Below are positions 51,313-60,399 of a DNA stretch of 64,000 nt, in pieces. The first letter of the stretch is position 1; each line of letters starts with the position of its first letter. The position numbers and the translations under genes were made by a program. This DNA comes from Ardenticatenaceae bacterium (GTDB taxonomy: Bacteria > Chloroflexota > Anaerolineae > Promineifilales > Promineifilaceae). Where the stretch lies: positions 32,353-96,352 of the forward strand of contig JASJCR010000010.1 of assembly GCA_030065875.1 (NCBI GenBank), read 5' to 3'. The notes below the pieces were generated by a model, which saw only the letters and a list, made by a program, of their open reading frames with translations, had not been told where the DNA came from and ran no database searches.

Positions 51313-52851
51313 ATGTTACAAACCGCAGTCGGTCTGGAACCGATTAAAACGGCCAAACAATTAAAGAATCAAAAATCTTTTTACCAGATTTTCTGGATTT
51401 TTTTGGTCACCGGAATTTCGGCCGTTTTAGCGTTCCTGATGATTACCGATGGGCCCTCATTTTCTGACCTGGCCTGGATCATATTTTGGATTTGCGTGGT
51501 AGCCGTGGCCATCCAGCCTCGTCTGGGAATACACATTATTATTTTTATGACCCTGGTTGGTGATAAAAACGTCAGCTGGTGGTTTCCCTTTACCAAAAAC
51601 TTTTCGAGTGAAGAATCGCTTCTCTTTTACAGCAATTCATTTTCCTTTAGCCCTCTGGAAATCTTTATCGTCCTCACGGCGCTGATGTGGGTATTAAAGG
51701 GTATTTTGCGTCGCGATCTGCGCATCAAGACCGGTCCGCTCTTTTGGCCGGCCGCTGTCTTTACCTTTTTTATGGCGGCCGGTTTGATTTATGGCCTCAC
51801 CTCCGGGGGGAATACCAATATCGCCCTGTGGGAATCACGAGCGATCTTTTACATCTTTGCCATGCTGGTGTTAACCACCAATTTAATTAAAGATAAAGAA
51901 CACATCAACACCCTCTTCTGGATGATCATCTTGGCCCTGTTTTTTGAAGGGATCATTGGGTCATATACGCTGATTTACTCATATGATTTCAAGATTAGTG
52001 AAATCGAAACGCTGTTTGATCATTCTGCATCGATTCACACAAATATCTATTTTCTTTTTCTCATCGCCGGTTTTCTGTTTAAAAAAGTATCCGGCACCAA
52101 AAAAGCTTTGCTTCTTTTGATGATCGCCCCGGTGGCTCTGACCTATCTGGCCTCTCAACGAAGATCGGCATTTTTATCTCTTGGGATTGCTCTGGCCTTA
52201 CTGTTTGTGTTGATTTATCGCGAGAGACGATATCTTTTCCGATTTATCGTTCCCCCGCTGGTTGTCGTCGTCATCGCTTATACCGGCGTCTTTTGGAACA
52301 GCTCAAACGCCCTGGCCCTGCCGGCTCAGGCGGTTAAATCGGTTATCGCTCCAGAAGCCACCAGCGAGAAAGACCTCAGCTCAAATTTGTACCGCATTAC
52401 CGAAAATGCAAACTCTGAATTTACAATTCATCAACGGCCGCTAACCGGCGTGGGGTTTGGCAACAAATTTTATATTTTGTACCCGCTGCCCGATATCAGT
52501 TTCTTTGAATGGTGGGAATACATCACCCACAATTCAATTATTTGGATTTGGATGAAGGCCGGTTTCTTCGGTTTTGCTTCTATGATTTTTCTCGTTGCTT
52601 TATCAATTTTGATCGGGATGAGAGCGGTCATCAACCTGCCCAAAAGCGAACTGCGAGTTATCGGAATTACCATGATTCTCTACTTAATCATGCACTTTAT
52701 TTTCGCCTATGTAGATATATCCTGGACCGATCAAAGTATGGTTCTTGTGGGAACAACGATGGGATTGCTCAACGTCTTTCGAGAGATTGCTGAAAAACCT
52801 GAAATTGTTCCTGAACCGCGCTGGCCCTGGCAGCGGCTTAAAACTGCGTAA
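51313..52851 (+). CDS. O-antigen polymerase/ligase family protein (Wzy/WaaL-like)
   Basis: A 512-residue polytopic protein with about 12 helices. The large outer loop between about residues 330 and 400 (HQRPLTGVGFGNKF, ITHNSIIWIWMKAG) has the GxG and HNxx features of the Wzy_C domain. It probably joins repeat units to the growing chain. The context of Wzx and Wzz-like genes makes polymerase more likely than ligase. AGCAGG precedes the ATG. Confidence 0.84.
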   Translation: MLQTAVGLEPIKTAKQLKNQKSFYQIFWIFLVTGISAVLAFLMITDGPSFSDLAWIIFWICVVAVAIQPRLGIHIIIFMTLVGDKNVSWWFPFTKNFSSEESLLFYSNSFSFSPLEIFIVLTALMWVLKGILRRDLRIKTGPLFWPAAVFTFFMAAGLIYGLTSGGNTNIALWESRAIFYIFAMLVLTTNLIKDKEHINTLFWMIILALFFEGIIGSYTLIYSYDFKISEIETLFDHSASIHTNIYFLFLIAGFLFKKVSGTKKALLLLMIAPVALTYLASQRRSAFLSLGIALALLFVLIYRERRYLFRFIVPPLVVVVIAYTGVFWNSSNALALPAQAVKSVIAPEATSEKDLSSNLYRITENANSEFTIHQRPLTGVGFGNKFYILYPLPDISFFEWWEYITHNSIIWIWMKAGFFGFASMIFLVALSILIGMRAVINLPKSELRVIGITMILYLIMHFIFAYVDISWTDQSMVLVGTTMGLLNVFREIAEKPEIVPEPRWPWQRLKTA

Positions 52852-52973
52852 TTCCCACTACTTTCCAATCTAGTCAGGCATTTTTTTACAAACCTGACCA
52901 ACATTTTTTTACCTTATCCATCTTTCCAGGTTGGCGTATTTTGTTGCCATTCTGGCTGTATCAACAAATAAGA

Positions 52974-53531
52974 ATGAAGGCGGATCTTTTTTATATGTCA
53001 CCTTTAGAAATTTTGGGAGACGCAGGTGCTGTTCTCCGCGCCAAATGGTATTTTCGCGGCGGAAAAAATATCGGAGAAAAAATTAGAGTGTGGGGCAGAG
53101 CGTCCATCAATTACCCCCAAAATATGATTATTGGCGACCGGGTGCGAATCATATCCACGATTGTTCCGGTTGAAATATACGCCATGTCTCCCAACGCCCT
53201 GGAAATTGGCGAAAACACGTTTATCAACTACGGCTGCTCAATCGCCGCAACCCAATCGGTAAAAATCGGCCGGGATTGCTCAATCGGCACGTATGTCATC
53301 ATGATGGACAACGATTTCCACGGGCTTGAGCCGGATAAAAGAAACGAAATGCCTCCCTCAATACCCATTTCAATCGGCAATAACGTGTGGTTGGGCGCTC
53401 GAGTGATCGTTCTGCGAGGGGTATCAATCGGCGATGACACCGTTATTGCGGCCGGAAGCGTGGTCACCAAAGATATTCCGGCCGGGGTCATTGCGGCCGG
53501 CACGCCAGCTAAAATTGTGCGGGAGTTTTAA
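52974..53531 (+). CDS. Left-handed beta-helix (hexapeptide) acyltransferase
   Basis: A 185-residue acyltransferase of the WbbJ/maltose O-acetyltransferase type. Hexapeptide turns include IGENTFINYGCSI, IGRDCSIGTYVIM, and IGNNVWLGARVIVL; the conserved DNDFHG contains the active His, and it ends with VVTKDIPAGVIAAGTPAKIV. It probably O-acetylates a sugar of the polymer. The start is uncertain: ATG 52974 or 52995. Confidence 0.88.
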   Translation: MKADLFYMSPLEILGDAGAVLRAKWYFRGGKNIGEKIRVWGRASINYPQNMIIGDRVRIISTIVPVEIYAMSPNALEIGENTFINYGCSIAATQSVKIGRDCSIGTYVIMMDNDFHGLEPDKRNEMPPSIPISIGNNVWLGARVIVLRGVSIGDDTVIAAGSVVTKDIPAGVIAAGTPAKIVREF

Positions 53532-53538
53532 TTCATCC

Positions 53539-54561
53539 ATGCCTGCCATCTCCGTTGTCCTCCCTACATATAACCGGCTGCCACGCTTAAAAAGAGTGTT
53601 GGCCGCCCTGGAGCAGCAAACACTCCCAACCGATCAATTTGAAGTCGTGGTCGTCTCGGATGGCTCGACCGACGGCAGCAACAAATTTTTAAAACAGTAT
53701 CAGGGAAGACTCACCTTAACGTCGATTCTCAAAGAAAATGGCGGTGTGGCCACGGCCCGCAACGCCGGTTATCAAAATGCCAAAAGTGACCTTGTTCTTT
53801 TTATCGATGATGACGTGATTCCCGAACCGGATTTGATCGAGCATCACCTCAAACAGCATCAAATTCACGGCCGTGATGTGGTCATAATCGGTCCGATGCT
53901 GACCCCGCCGGATTTTGACATGGCCCCGTGGGTGCTTTGGGAGCAGGCGATGTTGGAAAAACAGTATGAGGCGATGACCGAGGGGTTGTGGGAGCCGACC
54001 GCTCGGCAATTCTATACCGGCAACACCTCTCTGGCTCGTCAACATCTGGTCGAAGCCAATGGATTTGATCCCTCTTTTCGACGAGCGGAGGATGTTGAGC
54101 TGGCTTATCGGCTGGATGCCAAGGGTATTCGGTTTGTGTTTGACAGTCAGGCGATCGGATATCACTATGCGGATCGATCGTTTTCTTCGTGGATCAACAT
54201 TCCCTACGCCTACGGCCGCAACGACGTAATTTTTTGTCGGGATAAAGGGCAAACCTGGCTCCTACCCATCATGTATCGTGAATTTGAGGAGAGAAATCAG
54301 TTGATTCAACTCCTCGTAAAGGGAGCCCTTGATCGGCCGACCTTGCAAAATATTCTGGTCCATCTATTTAAGGGAAGCGGCCGGCTCTTCCATACTTTAA
54401 ATATCAAGAAGCTGGCTCAAATATCCTACAGCGCCATCTTTAACGTGCGCTACTTTCAGGGGGTAGCGGATGAAATTGGCGGCCGTGATCTCTTTTTAAC
54501 CTATCCGGCCGTTGAAGAATTGCCCCACGACACCCGCTCAAAACCAGGACCGGCCGCTTAA
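53539..54561 (+). CDS. Family 2 glycosyltransferase
   Basis: A 340-residue GT-A enzyme. ISVVLPTYNRLPRLKRVLAA opens the domain; SDGSTDGS and the DxD-like FIDDDVIPEPDLI follow, and FRRAEDVELAYRLDAKG is the ED acid region. It would add one sugar to the repeat unit. Starts 8 bases after the acyltransferase stop; the longer frame upstream is inside that gene. The C-terminal 80 residues have a helical tail. Confidence 0.9.
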   Translation: MPAISVVLPTYNRLPRLKRVLAALEQQTLPTDQFEVVVVSDGSTDGSNKFLKQYQGRLTLTSILKENGGVATARNAGYQNAKSDLVLFIDDDVIPEPDLIEHHLKQHQIHGRDVVIIGPMLTPPDFDMAPWVLWEQAMLEKQYEAMTEGLWEPTARQFYTGNTSLARQHLVEANGFDPSFRRAEDVELAYRLDAKGIRFVFDSQAIGYHYADRSFSSWINIPYAYGRNDVIFCRDKGQTWLLPIMYREFEERNQLIQLLVKGALDRPTLQNILVHLFKGSGRLFHTLNIKKLAQISYSAIFNVRYFQGVADEIGGRDLFLTYPAVEELPHDTRSKPGPAA

Positions 54562-54577
54562 CCAAGAAATATGCCAT

Positions 54578-55366
54578 ATGGAAATTAACCATTCCCCAAA
54601 ATCAATTCTAAACCGGCAAAGGCTGCTGTTTTTCTCCGTATTTTTTTTGCTGCTGTTATCTCTTGCCGGCTGCCTCGAGGAAGAAGAAAGTGCACCTCCC
54701 CCCACGGTGGCCGTCATATTTAGCACCATCACTCCCTTGCCAACCATTACCCCCCGACCAACGACTCCACCCCCGCCAACGCTGACCCCTACCCCTACCC
54801 CACAGCTGGAAACGGTGGTGATCTATGATGATGAATTGGCTCCTGGGTGGTCGATTGACAACAGTCAATTTACCTTTGTTGAACCACAAACCACCGAGTT
54901 CATCTACGATGGGGAGGCGGCTCTAAAAGTTTCTCCACGTATCGAAGCCTCTTCATCATTCTATGTCACCCTCGATGCGGCCGCCGAAAACCTCTATCGC
55001 AAGGAAGATATCGTTAAGCTCTCTTTTTATCTAAACCCAGGCCCCGAAGTCATCTTACCCGACGATCTGGCGGTCACCCTGCAGGGGAGCAACGAATTCC
55101 CGTTTTGGGTTGAAGGAGATAATTCGGTTCAAATAGCTGGAAACATCAACCCTTTCTCAGAAACCCTGCTCGTTTTTCTGGACATCAACCGCACGATTCC
55201 AGAAGATACCTGGGTGCTCATTGAACTTTATCCCGATGAACGAGAATTTGATCCGGAATATGAATTTTTTACCGGTTTTTATATCAAAAACAGCCTCGGC
55301 TTTTTGCAGCCGTACTATATCGATCGCATTGAGTTAACCACAATCGTCCGGCCGGAGGATTCGTAA
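54578..55366 (+). CDS. Predicted lipoprotein with beta-sandwich domain
   Basis: A 262-residue lipoprotein: signal helix LFFSVFFLLLLSLAGC with lipobox LAGC (Cys about 32), then a Thr/Pro linker (TITPLPTITPRPTTPPPPT), then a domain of about 185 residues that resembles a carbohydrate-binding beta-sandwich. No catalytic motif seen. ATG 54578 chosen because it fits the signal peptide. It sits directly before the GH44-like lipoprotein, with 3 bases between, so the two probably work on the same glycan. Confidence 0.76.
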   Translation: MEINHSPKSILNRQRLLFFSVFFLLLLSLAGCLEEEESAPPPTVAVIFSTITPLPTITPRPTTPPPPTLTPTPTPQLETVVIYDDELAPGWSIDNSQFTFVEPQTTEFIYDGEAALKVSPRIEASSSFYVTLDAAAENLYRKEDIVKLSFYLNPGPEVILPDDLAVTLQGSNEFPFWVEGDNSVQIAGNINPFSETLLVFLDINRTIPEDTWVLIELYPDEREFDPEYEFFTGFYIKNSLGFLQPYYIDRIELTTIVRPEDS

Positions 55367-55369
55367 TCT

Positions 55370-57145
55370 ATGAAAAAGTACCGGCATCAATTTGTAACCG
55401 CTCTGTGCTTCTTTGTTCTCGTCCTGGTTGGGGGCTGTGCCCCCTCATCAACCGTCAACCCGATTTCATCCTTTCCCACGCCAACCCCATTCCCGCTGGA
55501 GTTGGTCACGATCGATGAGCAAAACCTGGAAGAAATGCTCGACAATGTCGAAGAAGATGATTTTGTCCTTCAGGCGACGGTGGAACCGGTTGATCTCGAC
55601 GCCTTGGTAGAGGATGAAGAAGATTTAGAGCTGCAGGAAATTCAGGCCAAGCTTCAAAAAGAGATCACAATCCAGGTAGACGCCCAGGCCAATATACAAC
55701 CGATCAGCGATTTAATTTATGGCGTGGCCAACCCCCCGGGCATCTATTTGCGCACGCTGCAGCCCTCCTTGAGCAGTTGGGGAGGGGAAGGGGCGGTTCG
55801 TTTTAATTGGGAAGACGGCAACAGCTGGAATTTGGGATCAACCAATACCTATCGCAATACACCAGTGAGCGATGAGGTCGATGGCAATCAGGCGCTGATC
55901 TTTTTAGAAAACGCAGCTTTGGCCGAGGCGGAAACTTATATGGTGCTGCCCACGATCGGCTGGGTAGCCAAAGATAACGATCCATTGACCTGCTCGTTTA
56001 ATTCATCTGAAGGCACCTGCACCACCGGAAATGCGTCCACTTGTCAAAGCAATGACGTCGTGGCCAACCCCAACCAAACCAGCATCCCCGTTACGCCGGC
56101 CGATATTTTGGAATTTGCCATGCTTCTTTCAGAACAGGATGCCGCCCCCAAAATCCTATCCCTCCTGCACGAACCGGAATTATGGGGGGTTACACATTAC
56201 GACCTGCACCCCGAATGCACTACTTATCAGGAAATTGCGGATACGTTTATCCTGTATGCTGAGACAATCAAAGCTGAGCTTCCAGCAGTTGAGCTGTCCG
56301 GCCCGGGTACCTGCTGCTGGTTCTATTACTGGAACTCTGCGGCCGGTGAGGCGGACAGACGGCTGAACGACAACGAAGAGTTTTTACCCTGGTTCCTGAG
56401 CCGCTTGCAAGAGCACGAAAACGAAACCGGTGTTCGACTGCTCGATATCCTGGATATCCACTACTTCCCGGAAAGCGTATCGGTTGATTCGGATGACGGC
56501 TTGCAGGATGAGGTTCGCCTGCGGGCTACCCGCTCATTGTGGGACCCCACCTATGTCGATGAATCGTTCATTCGGGAACCGGTTTACCTCATTCCCCGCA
56601 TGCAGGAATTGATCGACACCCGCTATCCCGGCACAAAATTTGCCATCAGCGAGTGGAATTTTGGCGGTGAGAACACCCAAAATGGCGCGCTGGCTATCGC
56701 CGACGTGCTGGGGATTTACGGCCGTGAGGGAGTGTACATGGCCTCTTACTGGACTTATCCCTCTTTTCGCAGTCCAGGATTCTGGGCCTTCAAAATGTAC
56801 ACCAACTACAACAATCTGGGCGGCAAATTTGGCGATATCTCGGTACAGGCCGAATCAAACGATATCGACCTGGTCTCTTCTTACGCTGCAGTTGACAGCG
56901 AAACCGGGAATTTGCACCTGATGATTATTAACAAAATTGACGGCTTTGAAAATAAAGAAATCGGCATCGAGATTGACAACTATGATTTTGCCGATCGGTT
57001 TACCATTTACCAATACACCGGCGAGTTTGGGAACGATGGCGACGGCATCAACTCCGCCACCGAAGTATCGATAACGCGTTACTTTAACTTAAGCCTCCCA
57101 CCCAATTCCATCACCCATCTGGTATTTCAACCGGAACAAAATTAG
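55370..57145 (+). CDS. GH44-like lipoprotein glycosidase
   Basis: A 591-residue lipoprotein: signal helix and lipobox VGGC (Cys23), a Pro-rich and acidic linker to about residue 100, then a GH44-like domain: ISDLIYGVANPPG, SSWGGEGAVRFNW, acid/base LLHEPELW (Glu268) and nucleophile FAISEWNFGGE (Glu428), about 160 residues apart, as in endoglucanase/xyloglucanase GH44. The acid/base is preceded by His267 where clan GH-A has Asn. C-terminal beta-sandwich. Anchored outside, it could trim or modify the polymer made by this locus. Confidence 0.8.
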   Translation: MKKYRHQFVTALCFFVLVLVGGCAPSSTVNPISSFPTPTPFPLELVTIDEQNLEEMLDNVEEDDFVLQATVEPVDLDALVEDEEDLELQEIQAKLQKEITIQVDAQANIQPISDLIYGVANPPGIYLRTLQPSLSSWGGEGAVRFNWEDGNSWNLGSTNTYRNTPVSDEVDGNQALIFLENAALAEAETYMVLPTIGWVAKDNDPLTCSFNSSEGTCTTGNASTCQSNDVVANPNQTSIPVTPADILEFAMLLSEQDAAPKILSLLHEPELWGVTHYDLHPECTTYQEIADTFILYAETIKAELPAVELSGPGTCCWFYYWNSAAGEADRRLNDNEEFLPWFLSRLQEHENETGVRLLDILDIHYFPESVSVDSDDGLQDEVRLRATRSLWDPTYVDESFIREPVYLIPRMQELIDTRYPGTKFAISEWNFGGENTQNGALAIADVLGIYGREGVYMASYWTYPSFRSPGFWAFKMYTNYNNLGGKFGDISVQAESNDIDLVSSYAAVDSETGNLHLMIINKIDGFENKEIGIEIDNYDFADRFTIYQYTGEFGNDGDGINSATEVSITRYFNLSLPPNSITHLVFQPEQN

Positions 57146-57146
57146 C

Positions 57147-58259
57147 ATGAATCAATATAATTTAGGCTTCATTATCGAACAGGCGCTGGGGCATATCACC
57201 CACACGAAAAATTTACGGGCGAACGTCCCCCATGATCAGGAAATCCAGGCCCACTGGGTGCTGCCGGAGTGGCAAAAGAGCGGTTTAAAGAGCAAAATTC
57301 CGGTTTATAAATCAAATTGGACGGTGCAGGCCGGCCTGCAAGCCCGACAGGGATTGAGACAGCTCAATGGACAGGTGCGGCTCGATGCCCTTTTTTTCCA
57401 CACCCAGGTGACCGCCACCCTAGCCCAAAATTGGATTAAACAGATACCCAGCGTCGTCTCGCTTGATGCCACCCCACTGCAATATGACGCGCTTGGCGAA
57501 TTTTATACCCACGAATCCGGCCCCTCGTGGCTCGAAAATTTTAAGTGGCGCCTAAACCGCGATTGCTTTAAACACGCCCGGCATCTTGTCACCTGGTCAG
57601 ATTGGGCCAAAGAAGGGTTGGTGGCGGATTATGAAGTGCCGCCGGAAAAAGTAACGGTTATTCCACCCGGAGTTAATCCCGATGAGTGGAAAGCCGCTAA
57701 ACGACAAGCAACATCCACCGTAAAAATTCTCTTTGTCGGTGGCAATCTTGAACGCAAAGGTGGTCTGGTCCTGCTCGATGCCTTTCGAGCCTTAAAATCA
57801 GAAACCTCTGAAGGAAATGAGGTAGATGTGGAGCTTCACCTGGTCACCAAAGATCAGGCGGACCCTCAGCCGGGTCTTTTTGTCTACAACAACATGCAGC
57901 CCAATAGTGCCCCCCTCAAAAAACTGTATCACGATTGCGACATTTTTTGTCTGCCCACTTATGGAGATTGTTTGCCAATGGTGTTATCAGAAGCCGGCGC
58001 GGCCGGTCTGCCGGTTGTTTCGACAACGGTGGCGGCCATCCCCGAAATAGTGCACGAAAATAAGACCGGATTTTTAGTAAAAACAGGGGATGCGCAGGGG
58101 CTCAAAGAAGCTTTAAAATCTTTAGTAACCAATCAATCCCGTCGGCTTGAATTTGGGCAGCGGGCGGAAGTCACCGTCAAAGAAAGATACGATGCGCAGG
58201 CAAACGCCAGACGTCTGCTGACGCTGCTAAAACAAATTGCCGCCGGGGAGAGCTCATGA
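57147..58259 (+). CDS. Family 4 glycosyltransferase
   Basis: A 370-residue GT-B enzyme. LFVGGNLERKGGLVLLDAFR opens the C-terminal nucleotide-sugar domain, and PTYGDCLPMVLSEAGAAGLP holds the EX7E-type acidic pair. The N-terminus (HTKNLR) is atypical. It overlaps the next glycosyltransferase by 4 bases, ATGA, so both are translationally coupled. Sugar donor not determined. Confidence 0.9.
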   Translation: MNQYNLGFIIEQALGHITHTKNLRANVPHDQEIQAHWVLPEWQKSGLKSKIPVYKSNWTVQAGLQARQGLRQLNGQVRLDALFFHTQVTATLAQNWIKQIPSVVSLDATPLQYDALGEFYTHESGPSWLENFKWRLNRDCFKHARHLVTWSDWAKEGLVADYEVPPEKVTVIPPGVNPDEWKAAKRQATSTVKILFVGGNLERKGGLVLLDAFRALKSETSEGNEVDVELHLVTKDQADPQPGLFVYNNMQPNSAPLKKLYHDCDIFCLPTYGDCLPMVLSEAGAAGLPVVSTTVAAIPEIVHENKTGFLVKTGDAQGLKEALKSLVTNQSRRLEFGQRAEVTVKERYDAQANARRLLTLLKQIAAGESS

Positions 58260-59350
58260 GCAGCAAAGTTTTGCTAACGATATCAGGCAACCAACCGGCC
58301 GACTTACGCAAACAAATTGCCGATGGGCATCGCCCATTAACAGATTACGTGGCCATGGCCGACCACTTTCCGGCCGACTTAATTGATTATCAGCGCGCCC
58401 AAGAGCAGGCCTCCTGGTTTGGCCGCCTGCTTCACCGTTTGGGAGGCAACAACTTGCTGCTGGCCTGGGTGTGTTTTCAGCTTCGTGGTCAGTATGATTT
58501 GATCTTCACCGATGGCGAGCAAATCGGTCTGCCGCTGGCGTTCCTGCTCAAGTTATTTGGCGGCTCAAAACGGCCGGCTCATTTTATGATCGTGCACATT
58601 TTGTCAACCAGAAGCAAACAGATGCTGCTCGATTATTTGGGATTGGCCACCCATATCGACATATTTTTTGTCTATTCAACCTGGCAGCAAACATTTATTC
58701 GTGAACGGTGGGGACAGCCGGAGGAAAAGGTGCAGTTTACCCCCTTCATGGTTGACCATCGCTTCTTTGCGGTTGACCAGGTCGACCCAGATGAGCCAAT
58801 CGATGGCTTTGTCAAACCGGATCAGCCCCTAGTATGTGCTGTCGGGCTTGAATTTCGCGATTATCCCACCCTGCTGGCGGCCGTTGACGGATTAAATTGT
58901 CACGTCGTGATTGCGGCCGGCAGCCCGTGGTCAAAACGCTCCGATTCAACCGCCGGGCAAAAAATTCCGGAAAACGTCACCGTGCGCAAATTTTCACAGT
59001 ATGAGCTGAGACAAATTTACGCCATGAGCGAATTTTTGGTGATGCCGCTGTACGACGTTAATTTTCAGGCAGGGGTCACCGCCCTGCTGGAAGCCATGTC
59101 GATGCAGCTGGCAGTGGTTTGCTCCCGGACGCCGGGACAAACCGATGTCGTGATTGACAAAAAAAGCGGCATATATGTGCCGCCAAGCGATGTCCAAGCC
59201 CTGCGGGAAGCGATGCAATATTTGCTCGATCATCCCGATCAATGCCGGGCGATGGGAGATGCCGGCCGGAATATTATTGAAGATGACATGTCGCTCGATC
59301 GATATGTTGCTCGTTTTCAAGCCGAAGTAGGCAAAATAAGCAAAGATTGA
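58256..59350 (+). CDS. Family 4-type glycosyltransferase
   Basis: A 364-residue GT-B enzyme; the N-terminal half has LPLAFLLKLFGGS and is less typical, while MPLYDVNFQAGVTALLEAMS and SRTPGQTDVVIDKKSGIYVP are the C-terminal donor-site region. Start ATG overlaps the upstream stop. Followed by a 128-base gap before the epimerase. Confidence 0.86.
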   Translation: MSSKVLLTISGNQPADLRKQIADGHRPLTDYVAMADHFPADLIDYQRAQEQASWFGRLLHRLGGNNLLLAWVCFQLRGQYDLIFTDGEQIGLPLAFLLKLFGGSKRPAHFMIVHILSTRSKQMLLDYLGLATHIDIFFVYSTWQQTFIRERWGQPEEKVQFTPFMVDHRFFAVDQVDPDEPIDGFVKPDQPLVCAVGLEFRDYPTLLAAVDGLNCHVVIAAGSPWSKRSDSTAGQKIPENVTVRKFSQYELRQIYAMSEFLVMPLYDVNFQAGVTALLEAMSMQLAVVCSRTPGQTDVVIDKKSGIYVPPSDVQALREAMQYLLDHPDQCRAMGDAGRNIIEDDMSLDRYVARFQAEVGKISKD

Positions 59351-59478
59351 AGTAGACATAACGTAGTGCTGTAAGATTCGTTGTAATCCGGTCCGTTTAA
59401 AATAAATTTGTGAATGGCGCGATATGGGAGCCTCTGCCCATTCCAGATTATTATTTGCCAATCAAGGAGAGCTTTATC

Positions 59479-60396
59479 ATGCTCAAGGTCATTGTGACCG
59501 GTGGGGCTGGATTTATCGGCAGTCACCTGGTTGATTTTCTAGCAACGCAGCAAATTGATGAAATTTTAGTCATTGACAATTTGTATCGCGGAAAGCTCGA
59601 AAACATCGCCCAACAATCCAATCATCCGGCAGTACGCTTTGTTGAAGCCGACATTCGCGACTACGAAACGTTGGAAAATTTGTGTCAAAATACAGACACC
59701 ATTTTTCATTTGGCTGCCCAATCAAACGTCATGGGGTCTGTCGACAACGTCGACTACTCCTTTTCAACAAACGTCAGCGGTACGGTCAACATCCTTAAAG
59801 CGGCCCAGGCCAACAACGTCCGTCGCATTGTGTTCACCTCCTCCAGAGAAGTGTACGGCGAAGCACAGTACACGCCGGTCGATGAAAACCATCCGCTCGG
59901 CAGCAAAAATACCTACGGCGCCAGTAAGGCGGCCGGTGAACTTTACTGCAACGTCTTTCACAACAACTTTGGGGTGGAAACAGCAATCTTGCGCCTCTCC
60001 AACGTGTACGGGCCGCGAGATTTTGGCCGGGTAATTCCCCTCTGGCTGGGCTGGGCGGCGGAAGGAAAAGATTTGATCGTCTACGGTGGCCAACAGGTCA
60101 TCGATTTTGTCTGGGTTGGTGATGTGGTGGAAGCGCTGTGGCGGGCGTCAACGGCCGATAATTTGGTTGGCCAGCCGGTCAATGTCGGCAGCGGAATTGG
60201 CACCCCCATTCTTGACCTGGCCGAACGGATATTAAGTTTAACCCACACCCCCTCGCAACTTGATCATCAACCACCCCGCTCCGTTGAGGTGGTTAAATTT
60301 ATTGCTGAAGTTGAATGTATGCAGGAAATTTTGGGGATGACCCCGGCCGTAGACCCTCTGGCACATCTGGCCGACATGATCGTCACCCCCGCCTAA
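59479..60396 (+). CDS. NAD-dependent sugar epimerase/dehydratase (extended SDR)
   Basis: A 305-residue UDP- or dTDP-sugar epimerase-like protein. VTGGAGFIGSHL is the NAD loop; active Tyr and Lys in YGASKAAGEL; IFHLAAQSNV and LRLSNVYGPRDFG are conserved. AAGGAGA lies 8 bases before the ATG at 59479; the earlier frame from 59410 has no ribosome site. It would supply a nucleotide sugar for the polymer. Confidence 0.93.
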   Translation: MLKVIVTGGAGFIGSHLVDFLATQQIDEILVIDNLYRGKLENIAQQSNHPAVRFVEADIRDYETLENLCQNTDTIFHLAAQSNVMGSVDNVDYSFSTNVSGTVNILKAAQANNVRRIVFTSSREVYGEAQYTPVDENHPLGSKNTYGASKAAGELYCNVFHNNFGVETAILRLSNVYGPRDFGRVIPLWLGWAAEGKDLIVYGGQQVIDFVWVGDVVEALWRASTADNLVGQPVNVGSGIGTPILDLAERILSLTHTPSQLDHQPPRSVEVVKFIAEVECMQEILGMTPAVDPLAHLADMIVTPA

Positions 60397-60399
60397 TCG

